From CAYPOY01 sp964412395 (GTDB lineage: Bacteria; Chloroflexota; Anaerolineae; B4-G1): a stretch of DNA of 24,104 nucleotides. Under the pieces are notes generated by a model. The model was not told the origin of the DNA. It did no database searches and was given only the letters and a program-made list of their open reading frames with translations. The stretch's first letter is position 1, and the number at the start of each line of letters is the position of its first letter. Of the stretch, positions 6,105 to 13,796 are shown in pieces. The DNA is taken from assembly GCA_964412395.1 (NCBI GenBank), contig CAYPOY010000038.1, positions 1 to 24,104 on the forward strand, in the 5' to 3' direction. The position numbers and the translations under genes were made by a program.

Positions 6105-7598
6105 CTATTCGCGCACACAGAAGATGATGCCGGCCAACGGACGATGGCGCTTCCCCTCCCGATCCACGAACTCGACGCGCATCAGATTGGGCTCGTCGAG
6201 GAAGGCGTGGATGGCCCGCTCCAGCCGCGCAAAATCCCGGCGCAGTTCCCACGTGTGATCCGGGTCGGCCGCGTCGTGCAGGACGACAAAGAGCCGGTTG
6301 GCGGCGTGGAACCGTCCCTGCGCTGACTGGTGGACGTATAGCCAGCGCGCCAGGTCCTCCGGGTGGGCGCGGGCATAGGCCAGGACTCCGGCGAGTTCAG
6401 TCGAGCAGTCGTGGCCGAAGCCCCGGGGCAGTTCCGTCAGTTTGAGGTCGAACCCCTCTCCATCCAGGTAGAAGTCCACGGTGTGGTGGAAGGGGTCAGG
6501 CTCGGTGCGGGTGCGGGGATGGGCCAGGACGGTGTCGAGCGCGGCCTGGTGAGTATGGAAGTTGTACCAGCGACGGATGACGTAGCGGCCGAGGTCGCGC
6601 AGCGGCAGGCCTGCCTCGGAGGTCACACGCTTGGTCTCGCAGCGCAGTGCGTCGAGTGTGCGGGTGGAGTAGATGAAGCGGCTGGCCCAATCCCACTCGT
6701 CGCCCTGCACCCGGCCCCAGGGAGGCATTTGTTTGACCTTAAGCAGCTCGTGGCGCACGTCGGCCGGCGCGGCAGGTTTCTGGAAGATGATGATGTACTC
6801 GTGTTTGAAGATGTAGTAGCCGCCGGCCAGCGCCCGATAGCGCCAGAGGTTGCTATCCCGTCCCTTGCCCCTCTCATTGCCTGTGATGTTTTTTACCACG
6901 ATACCCTTTGTGCGAAAGCCGGCCCTCTGCATCCGCTCCAGGCAGTAGAAGCTCAGGGGTATCAGTTCGCCCTTTGTATATTTGTCGCCGATGACCAGGA
7001 CAGCGAATCTCCCCGGCTCCAGCAGGTCGAAGCCGTGATGGGCGACGGTCTCGAAGAGATTGAGGAAGGTTCCCAGGCTTGGAGCGTTGGAAAGGTCGGC
7101 CGGGTCGTCGGAGAAGCGGATGATCGAGTGGTAAGGTGGATGAAGCACAAGCAGTTGGGCATACTCGGTATCCATCGCCGCCAGTGCTTCTCGCACGCGG
7201 GCTGTCGTCTCGGTGAGAGTGGAGTCGCCCTGCAGGATGCAGATGCGGTCATCCAGCAAGGTGGGGGGAACCTTGGCCCGCACCGCCTCCACCAGATCGG
7301 GCTTCAGTTCGATGCCGATCAGCCGGCGCTTCAGCCGCACAGCCTCAATGGCCGAGGTTCCCGAGCCGAGAAATAGGTCGAGGACGACGTCGTTTTCCTT
7401 TGTGTAGCGGAGGTAGGTCTGGGTGGCGATCTGGGGAACGAAGTTGCCGTGGTAGTCGAGCCGGTGGCCGCCGGTGTGGTCACGGGCCTCGATCAACCAC
7501 AGCGAGTCGGTCCAGACGTGATCATACTCTCGCCAGCGGGTGAGGTCAATGTCGGAGTAAGGTGTGGTTTTGGGGCGTTTCCTGGTTTCGTTTGCCAT
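6105..7598 (-). CDS. DNA methyltransferase (N4/N6 type) with a C-terminal nuclease-like domain
   Basis: 497 residues from ATG 7598; a TTG three codons upstream is possible. AdoMet-binding motif I is FLGSGT (76-81), preceded by motif X-like HGNFVPQIATQTYLRYT. The catalytic motif IV is HPPY (153-156), a variant of the usual D/S-PPY of amino-methyltransferases. After a variable region, the C-terminal third (about 315-497) contains TVDFYLDGEGFDLKLTELP, where D375 and D384-x-K386 have the spacing of a PD-(D/E)xK nuclease core. This suggests a single-chain restriction-modification protein. It follows polA by 39 bases on the same strand, so the two are probably co-transcribed. The nuclease assignment is inference from a weak motif; the methyltransferase part is clear. 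Confidence 0.8.
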   Translation of the reverse strand: MANETRKRPKTTPYSDIDLTRWREYDHVWTDSLWLIEARDHTGGHRLDYHGNFVPQIATQTYLRYTKENDVVLDLFLGSGTSAIEAVRLKRRLIGIELKPDLVEAVRAKVPPTLLDDRICILQGDSTLTETTARVREALAAMDTEYAQLLVLHPPYHSIIRFSDDPADLSNAPSLGTFLNLFETVAHHGFDLLEPGRFAVLVIGDKYTKGELIPLSFYCLERMQRAGFRTKGIVVKNITGNERGKGRDSNLWRYRALAGGYYIFKHEYIIIFQKPAAPADVRHELLKVKQMPPWGRVQGDEWDWASRFIYSTRTLDALRCETKRVTSEAGLPLRDLGRYVIRRWYNFHTHQAALDTVLAHPRTRTEPDPFHHTVDFYLDGEGFDLKLTELPRGFGHDCSTELAGVLAYARAHPEDLARWLYVHQSAQGRFHAANRLFVVLHDAADPDHTWELRRDFARLERAIHAFLDEPNLMRVEFVDREGKRHRPLAGIIFCVRE

Positions 7599-7637
7599 CT
7601 CTGCCAAGCTCTCGAACAGCTTCTCAACATTGCCGCT

Positions 7638-10397
7638 TTACATCTCCCCCCAGTTCTGCCCTACCTTGAGGTCGGCCTTGAGGGGAGCTTTGAGGTCGAA
7701 GGCATGCTCCATGATCTCGTGCATCAACGGCGCAATGACCGCTATCTCCTCGTCCGGCGCCTCGACGACCAGTTCGTCGTGCACCTGCAGGATCATCCGC
7801 GCCCGCAGGTCCTGCTCCCGGAGCGCTCGATGAAGATGGATCGTCGCGATATTGATGATGTCAGCGGCGGTTCCCTGGATTGGTGCATTGATTGCCATAC
7901 GCTCAGCGGCCTGGCGCACGTTGTGGGTGGCCCTGCTGCCCGGCTGCAACTCGGAGAAGTAGCGCCGCCGTCCCAGCAGCGTCTCCACATACCCCTGCCG
8001 CGTGGCGAGCGCCTTGGTGCAATCAATGTACTCCCGCACCCCCGGAAAACGCTCAAAGTAGGCCTTGATGAAATCCTCGGCCTCGGCCTGCGTCAGGTCG
8101 GTCGCCTGGGCCAGTCCGTAGGCAGTCTGTCCGTAGGAAAGGCCGAAATTCACGGTCTTCGCCAGCCGCCGCATCTCGGGGGTCACTTTCTCTAATGGGA
8201 CACTCAAAATAGCGGCAGCGGTGCTGGCGTGGATGTCCTCACCGCGAGCGAAAGCGCTCAGCAGCCCCTCGTCACCAGAGATGTGGGCCATCACGCGCAA
8301 CTCCACCTGTGAGTAGTCGGCAGCGATTAGTCTCCATCCTGGATCGGCGACGAAGGCACGTCGCACCTGCCGCCCCAGCTCCGTGCGGATGGGGATGTTC
8401 TGCAGGTTCGGATTGCTAGAGCTGACGCGCCCGGTGACGGTACCAGTCTGGTTGTAGGAGGTATGCAACCGGCCGGTGCGCGGATTGACCAGCCGGGGCA
8501 GCGCGTCCACATAGGTGGACCTCAGTTTGGCCAGTTCCCGCTGCTCCAGGATGAGGCCAATCACTGGGTGCTTCCCCTGCAATCTCTCCAGTACCCCTGC
8601 TGCTGTCGAGAAGTGGCCAGATTTCGTGCGCCGCAGTCCCTGCGTGGGCAGCCCCAGCGTTTTGAACAGGGCGTCGGAGAGTTGCTGGGTCGAGTTGACA
8701 TTGAAGGCATAGCCCACCATCTCCTGGATACGGGCCTCCAGTTCGCCCAGCCGGATGGCCAGTGCCTCGGACATCTGCTCCAGCAGCGCAATGTCGAGCT
8801 GCACGCCGGCCATCTCCATCGCCGCCAGCACAGGCATCAGCGGCATCTCCACCTCGGTGAAGAGCGACCAGAGGCGTTTTTCCTTCAACTCCGCCTCCAG
8901 GACGGTCACCAGGCGGTGGGTCATGTCCACGTCAGCACAGGCATAGGGGGCCACCTGGGTGACCGGCACCTGGCGCATAGTCTTTTGGTCTTTGCCCTTG
9001 CCGATGAGATCGGTGATGGGAGTCATCTGTTGCTTGAGCCGCGCCCAGGCCAGGTTCTTGAGCCCCAGGTTCTTGGAGGCCGGGTTGATGAGCCACTCGG
9101 CGATCATCGTGTCGAAGGCCAGGCCCTCGAGCCGCGCTCCGGCCTGCTGCAACACGATCAGGTCGTACTTGAGGTTGTGGCCGTACTTGGGCCGTCCGGG
9201 GTCGCTCAGCAGGGGGGCCAGCGCATCAAGCACTGTCCCCAGCAACAGTTGTGGGTCGCCGGGCGGAGCCACGACGGGAATGTAGCAGCCCCGCTGGGGG
9301 GTGTCGGTGAGGGCGATGCCGACCAGTTCAGCCCGCATAGGATCGGTGTGGGTGGTCTCGGTGTCGAGGGTCAGCGCCGGCGCGCTCTCCAACCGTGCCA
9401 CCAACTGGTGGAGGGCTTCCTCGTCGGCGATGATCTGATAATCGGCGCTAAGGGCTGCCACAGGCGTGGCAGCAGACGCCGCGCCGAACAGGCTGAGTTG
9501 GTGGGGCGCTCCTGCTGGCCGGAGCTGCTCCGGCCCCGGCAGTCGCTTGATCAGCGAATGAAACTCCAACTCGTGGAAGAGGTCCATCACCCGCTCGTGG
9601 TCGAAGGCACGCAGGCGGCAAGCGTCGAGATCGAGTTGCACCGGCGCGTCACGCACGATGGTCGCCAGGCGGCGGCTGAGAAAAGCCATGTCCCGCCCCG
9701 CCTCCAGTTTGTTCCGAAAGCGAGCTTGAATCTCGTCCATGTGCTCGTAAATGGCCTCTAGTGAATCATACCGCTGAAGCAACTTGACGGCAGTTTTCTC
9801 GCCGACGCCGCGCACGCCCGGGATGTTGTCGGATTTATCCCCCATCATGGCCTTGAGGTCCACCAATTGGGCCGGAGGCAGCCTGTAGCGCTGCTTCACC
9901 CCCTCCAGGTCGTAGGTCACCGTGTCGGAGAAACGCCAGCGGGAGGTGAGGACACGGGTGTGCTCGTCCACGAGTTGCAGGAGGTCCATATCGCCGGTGA
10001 CGATGAGCGTGTCCACCCCCTGTTCTCCCGCCTGGCGGGTCAGCGTCCCCAGCAGGTCGTCCGCCTCGTATCCTTCCTGTTCAAAGACAGGGATGCCCAA
10101 CGTCTCCACCACCTGGCGGACACGCTCCATCTGGGAGCGCATCTCGTCGGGCATCTTGGCGCGGTGGGCCTTGTAGTCGGGGTATACGTCGTGGCGGAAG
10201 GTGCGTCCCTTGTCGAAGGTGACAGCGATGTGGGTAGGCTTTTCGTCGCGCAGGACGTTGAGCAGCATCGAGGTGAAACCGTAGACAGCGTTAGTCAACT
10301 CACCTTGCGAAGTCTTCATATCCTCGGGCAGGGCGTGGAAAGCGCGATAGGCCAGGGCGTGGCCGTCAATCAGGATCAGCTTCTTGTTCTGGGACAT
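7638..10397 (-). CDS. polA: DNA polymerase I
   Basis: 919 residues, full length. The N-terminal 5'-3' exonuclease/flap domain begins LILIDGHALAYRAFHALP and includes YEADDLLGTL and MGDKSDNIPGVRGVGEKTA. The middle 3'-5' proofreading domain keeps exo motif I (LTLDTETTHTDP), so proofreading is probably active, unlike in Thermus-type Pol I. The polymerase domain has motif A (ADYSQVELRVMAHI), motif B (RRLAKTVNFGLSYG) and motif C (QVHDELV, HDE at 873-875). It fills gaps and removes RNA primers in repair and lagging-strand synthesis. ATG 10397 has GGAGG upstream. A good promoter at 10537-10565 implies a ~130-base leader made largely of dispersed-repeat sequence. Confidence 0.97.
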   Translation of the reverse strand: MSQNKKLILIDGHALAYRAFHALPEDMKTSQGELTNAVYGFTSMLLNVLRDEKPTHIAVTFDKGRTFRHDVYPDYKAHRAKMPDEMRSQMERVRQVVETLGIPVFEQEGYEADDLLGTLTRQAGEQGVDTLIVTGDMDLLQLVDEHTRVLTSRWRFSDTVTYDLEGVKQRYRLPPAQLVDLKAMMGDKSDNIPGVRGVGEKTAVKLLQRYDSLEAIYEHMDEIQARFRNKLEAGRDMAFLSRRLATIVRDAPVQLDLDACRLRAFDHERVMDLFHELEFHSLIKRLPGPEQLRPAGAPHQLSLFGAASAATPVAALSADYQIIADEEALHQLVARLESAPALTLDTETTHTDPMRAELVGIALTDTPQRGCYIPVVAPPGDPQLLLGTVLDALAPLLSDPGRPKYGHNLKYDLIVLQQAGARLEGLAFDTMIAEWLINPASKNLGLKNLAWARLKQQMTPITDLIGKGKDQKTMRQVPVTQVAPYACADVDMTHRLVTVLEAELKEKRLWSLFTEVEMPLMPVLAAMEMAGVQLDIALLEQMSEALAIRLGELEARIQEMVGYAFNVNSTQQLSDALFKTLGLPTQGLRRTKSGHFSTAAGVLERLQGKHPVIGLILEQRELAKLRSTYVDALPRLVNPRTGRLHTSYNQTGTVTGRVSSSNPNLQNIPIRTELGRQVRRAFVADPGWRLIAADYSQVELRVMAHISGDEGLLSAFARGEDIHASTAAAILSVPLEKVTPEMRRLAKTVNFGLSYGQTAYGLAQATDLTQAEAEDFIKAYFERFPGVREYIDCTKALATRQGYVETLLGRRRYFSELQPGSRATHNVRQAAERMAINAPIQGTAADIINIATIHLHRALREQDLRARMILQVHDELVVEAPDEEIAVIAPLMHEIMEHAFDLKAPLKADLKVGQNWGEM

Positions 10398-10536
10398 AGC
10401 CCTCCTTCGACTGCGTTTATCCCGAGCGAAGCGGAGGGGCTCAGGGCAGGCTCCTTACCCAACTGTTGGCAGTCATCAGTTAGCGATTGGCAACTGGGCG
10501 TTGAGGTTTGAGATTCGGGATTTGAATTCTGCCCCC
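10398..10536. repeat. polA leader composed of dispersed-repeat fragments
   Basis: The leader contains CCGAGCGAAGCGGAGGGGC and CTCAGGGCAGGC (about 10421-10452), resembling the dispersed TCCTGAGCGGAGTCGAAGGGCTCAAGG element at 16372-16418. It also has the palindrome CCAACTGTTGG (10459-10469), a nearby TTGGCAACTGGG and an ATTCGGGATTTGAATT stretch. No coding sequence is seen. Confidence 0.4.
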
Positions 10537-10565
10537 ATTCTACTGGGGAGATGAGGAAAAGTCAA
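10537..10565 (-). promoter_or_regulatory. Predicted polA promoter
   Basis: On the minus strand, -35 TTGACT (10565-10560), a 17-base spacer and -10 TAGAAT (10542-10537). The -10 box overlaps the TAG stop of the sigma-like ORF. Confidence 0.6.
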
Positions 10566-10887
10566 CATAGGCACATTGGGGGGCGGCGGCGCAGTCGCAG
10601 GGGGCGCGGGCGGCGACAAAGCCGGGGGCCAGGCAGGGGGTGACTGGCCACTCGGGGCAGCATTCGCGAGGCCTGGCAAAACGAGCGTGCGCCTTGACCG
10701 CTCGCCAGACCTGGCGCATAATGCAGGGCCAGGCGTAGGTGGAGAAGGCCAGACCCCGCAAGGGGTCAAAGCCCAGGATGGCTCGCCAGAGGCCGATGCG
10801 ACCTGCTTGCAGAGCCTCGGTAAAGGGCGAATCGCCCAACACCTGCTGACGCACGATGGCCTGCACCAGGCCATCGTGACAGATCAT
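10540..10887 (-). CDS. Sigma-70 region-2-like small protein or fragment
   Basis: 115 residues from ATG 10887. The segment EALQAGRIGLWRAILGFDP, then RGLAFSTYAWPCIMRQVWRA, matches sigma-70 region 2: the -10-recognition helix FSTYA...IRQ is seen here as AFSTYAWPCIMRQVWRAVK. The usual regions 3 and 4 are missing. The C-terminal 45 residues are Cys/Pro/Ala-rich and unlike sigma factors. Seven further in-frame sense codons before ATG (reading SSNYLNAL up to a TGA two codons earlier) also look sigma-like, so the N-terminus may have been truncated. It could be a decayed sigma gene or a genuine short regulator. It lies directly upstream of polA on the same strand. Confidence 0.5.
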   Translation of the reverse strand: MICHDGLVQAIVRQQVLGDSPFTEALQAGRIGLWRAILGFDPLRGLAFSTYAWPCIMRQVWRAVKAHARFARPRECCPEWPVTPCLAPGFVAARAPCDCAAAPQCAYVDFSSSPQ

Positions 10888-10932
10888 CAGGGCATTCAGG
10901 TAGTTACTCGAAATCCCTCACCGGACGCCAAC

Positions 10933-10961
10933 TTGCCCCGCCCGCTCTGTTGTGCTACAAT
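10933..10961 (+). promoter_or_regulatory. Predicted promoter upstream of three hairpins
   Basis: -35 TTGCCC (10933-10938), a 17-base spacer and -10 TACAAT (10956-10961). Transcription would start near 10968 and run directly into the structured region 10979-11084. No start codon with a convincing ribosome-binding site follows. Confidence 0.55.
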
Positions 10962-10967
10962 GTCCCT

Positions 10968-11094
10968 CAAAGCAGGAAGCCTCGCGGCTTGCGCGGAGCC
11001 CGAGGCAACGGCCAGGGCGGGCGTGTCGCCCCAGCGGCCTCAATGCTACCACGACGCCCGCCGGCTGTCAAGCCTCGGCGGGCGCGTTGTTTGA
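10968..11094 (+). ncRNA. Candidate structured small RNA (three stem-loops, terminal GC hairpin)
   Basis: Three consecutive hairpins follow the promoter. Hairpin 1 (10979-11006) pairs GCCTCG with CGAGGC and, inside, GGCT with AGCC. Hairpin 2 (11010-11039) pairs GGCC with GGCC around GGGCG/CGCCC. Hairpin 3 (11055-11084) has a perfect 9-bp stem CGCCCGCCG/CGGCGGGCG capped by GCT-GTCA-AGC, and is followed by CGTTGTTT, weakly terminator-like. I do not recognise the RNA as tmRNA, RNase P, SRP RNA or a known riboswitch. An open frame crosses it but shows no protein-like composition. It could instead be a degenerate repeat element. Confidence 0.4.
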
Positions 11095-11149
11095 ACGTTG
11101 CGGGATACCCCCCGTCGCTATCAAAGAAGCAGGTTGCACAGCCGAGTTC

Positions 11150-11905
11150 GCGCTGAAAGGACGAGAATCCTATGAGGACTACCTTGCGAACCTAGACAGG
11201 AGTCCTATCCTTGAATTGGTTGAAGAGATTCTGGGTCAGAAACCTCAGCAGTCGGACGCTGTCCACGACCTGCTGGCCTACCTGGCCCAGCAGATGATTG
11301 ACCTCAACAAAGCGCGCCAGCGGCTGGAGCGCAAGGCGGACCTGTTCCGCTTCGTGGAACGGGAGATGCCCTGTCTGCCGTTAGACAAAGCCCTGGGCGG
11401 CCCGCTGGGCGCCGGGGAGGTGATAGGCGATCTATCTGCCATTCGCCACGACATCAAGGGCTTGCGCCTCAGCCGGGAGGGGGATGGTCGCTGGCTGCTG
11501 GAGGTGCAGGCCAAGCTGCGCGATCCGGAAAGCGGCTGGCGGGAGCATCAACGGGATCGAGACGGCAAGTTCATCCGCCAATGGCTGCCGGTCTACGGCC
11601 TGCCGCTGGATGAGGAGACCGGCCGCTTCTACCACTACGCCTTCTCCCACCTACGCGGCTTTGACGGGGCCGGTAGATTCCCCGGCGGCTTCACCCGCAC
11701 CCTGCTAGCGAAACTCAAGGCGACGAAAGTGCCCAGGTTCATACCGGTGGACCTGGCCCCGCTGGCCGCGCTGGAAGCCGAACTGGCCGAGGTGCGGCGC
11801 AAGATCCGCCTCACTGACAACCTGATTGACCGGATCGTCTACAAACTGTATGGGTTGACCGAGGAGGAGATCGCGATTGTGGAGGGGCGTTTGGAACACG
11901 AATGA
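11150..11905 (+). pseudogene. 3' remnant of a type IIG-like restriction-modification gene (C-terminal region)
   Basis: The protein-like part starts around 11150; the open frame upstream only translates the hairpin region. It resembles the C-terminal target-recognition region of large Eco57I-like restriction-methyltransferases: a helix LLAYLAQQMIDLNKARQRLE, a middle domain, then LAPLAALEAELAEVRRKIRL and the end signature TDNLIDRIVYKLYGLTEEE (then IAIVEG). No methyltransferase motifs (DPACGSGTF, NPPW) are present, and no clear start codon with a ribosome-binding site is seen. It is about 250 residues where complete proteins of this type run near 1000. A large imperfect stem-loop follows the stop (about 11918-11966). 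I infer it is the tail of a gene whose front was deleted. Its final 62 coding bases recur at 12805. Confidence 0.65.
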
Positions 11906-11980
11906 CGCGAAAGCAGGCGAAAGGCACGAAAAAAGCAGGGTTCTCGCAGTTTTCGTGCCCTTTCGTGAACTTTGTGTTTC
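11844..11980 (+). repeat. Duplicated 3' gene end, copy 1
   Basis: The first 89 bases (11844-11932) match 12805-12893 at 82 positions by hand count, covering the last codons of the restriction-like gene (YGLTEEEIAIVEG...LEHE stop) and the bases after it. A further match, CTTTCGTGAACTTTGTGTT, occurs at 11960-11978. An inverted repeat CGAAAGGCACGAAAA with TTTTCGTGCCCTTTCG (one-base bulge) follows the stop and may act as a terminator. Confidence 0.85.
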
Positions 11981-12017
11981 ACAGGTTTCTGGTCTAGTGA
12001 AGGGAAGGGAGGTCACG

Positions 12018-12380
12018 ATGACGGTTGAGATCACCATACAGGTACCCAATGCGTTGGGACAGCAGTTACAGCGCTTCCGCGAACGCTTGCCAGAGATATT
12101 GGAACGCGGCCTGCGCGAAATATCGGCTGAAGGGCCAACTGACTTCCAGGATGAGAACGCTATTATGGAATTGCTGGCCAGCCAACCAGCGCCAGAGCAA
12201 GTGCTGGACATTCGCCCGTCCCCCGAACTCCAGACGCGTGTCAGTGAGTTGTTGCGCCGGAGCAAGGAGGGGGAACTCTCACAGCGAGAAGAAGCCGAAC
12301 TGGAGCGATACTTGACGTTGGAACATCTGGTCAGATTGGCCAAAGCGCACGCCTATAAACAACTGGCAGCCCAACTATGA
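12018..12380 (+). CDS. Small acidic protein encoded upstream of HNH nuclease; possible partner/antitoxin-like
   Basis: 120 residues from ATG 12018, preceded by GGGAGG at normal spacing. The protein is highly charged and mostly helical, with an N-terminal short beta segment (MTVEITIQVPNALGQQLQRF), a central PEQVLDIRPSPELQTRVSEL segment and a C-terminal LERYLTLEHLVRLAKAHAYK helix. No enzyme motif is visible. Its stop overlaps the start of the HNH gene (ATGA), so the two are translationally coupled. I recall similar small-protein/HNH pairs in other bacteria, particularly cyanobacteria and Chloroflexota, but the function of the small partner is not established. An antitoxin or inhibitor role is an inference from gene order only. 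Confidence 0.75.
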   Translation: MTVEITIQVPNALGQQLQRFRERLPEILERGLREISAEGPTDFQDENAIMELLASQPAPEQVLDIRPSPELQTRVSELLRRSKEGELSQREEAELERYLTLEHLVRLAKAHAYKQLAAQL

Positions 12381-12790
12381 CACCGGCGTATGTTCCAAGC
12401 GCACTGCGGCAGATGGTCCGCGAGAGAGCAAGTGGACGGTGTGAGTACTGCCTGTACCCTGAAGAGACGGCGTTCCTGGCGTTTGAAGTGGAGCACATTA
12501 TTGCCGAAAAGCACGGGGGCGCCACCACCGCGGACAATCTGGCGCTGGCCTGCCCGTATTGTAACCGCTTCAAGGGCACTGACCTGGGCTCTCTTGACCC
12601 TGAAACTGGGCAACTGACCCCATTTTTCGATCCACGAACACAGCGATGGGCCGATCATTTTCGACTTGACGGCGCACGAATCGTGCCGCTCACCCCCCAG
12701 GGGCGCGTAACGGTTGCGATTTTGCAGCTTAACCATCCTGACCGGGTCATGGAACGCCAACGCTTGATCCAGGTGGGAAAGTACCCATAG
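12377..12790 (+). CDS. HNH endonuclease
   Basis: 137 residues. A compact zinc-stabilised HNH (beta-beta-alpha-metal) nuclease: C22-x-x-C25 and C59-x-x-C62 for the structural zinc, the catalytic core FEVEHII with H40, N54 in DNLALAC and N63 in CPYCN. The C-terminal half (GSLDPETGQLTPFFDPRTQ and PLTPQGRVTVAILQLNHP) is typical of the stand-alone single-domain family. It should nick or cut DNA with a divalent metal; specificity is unknown. The start overlaps the preceding gene by four bases. The pair is bracketed by two copies of the restriction gene's 3' end (11844 and 12805). Confidence 0.9.
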   Translation: MTPAYVPSALRQMVRERASGRCEYCLYPEETAFLAFEVEHIIAEKHGGATTADNLALACPYCNRFKGTDLGSLDPETGQLTPFFDPRTQRWADHFRLDGARIVPLTPQGRVTVAILQLNHPDRVMERQRLIQVGKYP

Positions 12791-12804
12791 GCCTGCCGTG
12801 TGTG

Positions 12805-12936
12805 AACTGTATGCGCTGACCGAGGAGGAGATCGCGATTGTGGAGGGGCAGTTGGAACACGAATGACGCGAAAGAAAGCGAAAGACACGAAAAGGGGGTT
12901 TCGCGCTTATTGCGCTCTTTCGTGAACTTTGTGTTC
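12805..12936 (+). repeat. Duplicated 3' gene end, copy 2
   Basis: Second copy of the 11844-11980 segment, about 92 percent identical over the first 89 bases. It encodes only the last ~20 codons (YALTEEEIAIVEGQLEHE then stop) with no gene body before it. CTTTCGTGAACTTTGTGTT recurs at 12917-12935. It lies 15 bases after the HNH stop. Confidence 0.85.
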
Positions 12937-12968
12937 CAGAATCCACGCCGACGATGATGGGGGGAAGC

Positions 12969-13292
12969 ATGTTTCACGAAGACGGCACATTTAACTTCCA
13001 CGAGGAGATCATAGCGCTGGCCGAGGAATTCTGCCAGGAATGGGTGCAGCGCCGGGGGCCATTCAAGAACAGGCTGGAGGGCGCACTTGTTCTGAATTTC
13101 GCCCTTTGCACCATCAAGCACGACCTGGAGCAACTGCTCGATCAACTGGAATGGCAGCCTGTCTTCGAGGGCGTCTCGCCCCGCGAGGTCTACGAACGAG
13201 GCGGGTACGGCGAGGAACCCCCAAAAGGGTTGAGCGACAGGGATGTTATCGAGATCGTGGAGAAATCTTTGCGGCACATACGTCGTAATTGA
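12969..13292 (+). CDS. Hypothetical protein, ~107 aa
   Basis: ATG 12969 is preceded by GGGGGGAAGC, better placed than the ATG at 12954 (five codons earlier). The product is 107 residues and acidic to neutral, with a helical N-terminus (FHEEIIALAEEFCQEW), a central ALCTIKHDLEQLLDQLEW helix and a C-terminal GLSDRDVIEIVEKSL segment. No signal peptide, membrane segment or catalytic motif is seen. I do not recognise the family. It sits between the duplicated 3' end and a helix-turn-helix fragment in the accessory region. Confidence 0.55.
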   Translation: MFHEDGTFNFHEEIIALAEEFCQEWVQRRGPFKNRLEGALVLNFALCTIKHDLEQLLDQLEWQPVFEGVSPREVYERGGYGEEPPKGLSDRDVIEIVEKSLRHIRRN

Positions 13293-13354
13293 TGTAAGAA
13301 CCACTTTGCGATAACTTGTGACATGGATAACCAACTGCTCGCGACTATCAGAAG

Positions 13355-13702
13355 GTGAGCGAGGTAGACCGAGATCTGGCCTATCGCGAGATTCAGGAGA
13401 TGATCAGGCTGGGCATCGTGGCCCGGCCATCGGGGCTGTACAGTCGAACGTATTTCGTTGTGAAGCCAGCGGCTCCGCCTCCCATCCCGGAGGAATTGAC
13501 AGCCATCGCCGACGCATTCTCCAGCCAGGGATATGTGGTCAACAAAGACTTGCGTGCAGCCTGGGGCGTATCCCGCTTCACCGCCTGGAAACGGGTCAAG
13601 AAGTTGGTCGAAGAAGGCTTCCTGCGCCAGGAAGGCCAAAAAGGCGGCACGCGATACTGTCTAACCGACCGCCTGAAGGCAATGTTGACCCGAAATATCT
13701 GA
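13355..13702 (+). CDS. Winged-helix DNA-binding protein or C-terminal fragment
   Basis: 115 residues from GTG 13355. Residues 45-115 look like a winged helix: LTAIADAFSSQGYVVNKDLR, AWGVSRFTAWKRVKKLVEE, and a wing GGTRYCLT. Residues 1-40 (VDRDLAYREIQEMIRLGIV) look like the end of a second wHTH whose first helix (ARDYQKVSE) lies upstream of the assigned start, after a TAA at about 13328. This suggests the 3' part of a longer gene with tandem wHTH domains, such as a Fic- or AlbA-type regulator, whose catalytic front is gone. Ribosome-binding site: GAAGG is immediately adjacent, too close to be convincing. Confidence 0.5.
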   Translation: MSEVDRDLAYREIQEMIRLGIVARPSGLYSRTYFVVKPAAPPPIPEELTAIADAFSSQGYVVNKDLRAAWGVSRFTAWKRVKKLVEEGFLRQEGQKGGTRYCLTDRLKAMLTRNI

Positions 13703-13796
13703 ACAATGTGCCCTTCTAATAGCATTTGGCAACATATCTTAGAGTTAACATGACTGGCAACATCTGCCTATGCTCATGTCAAACTGGGAGGTTACG

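Noticed and set aside
8463..9761. Long plus-strand open frame opposite polA
   Set aside because: His/Gln/Leu-rich composition with no domain; polA on the other strand has all polymerase motifs.
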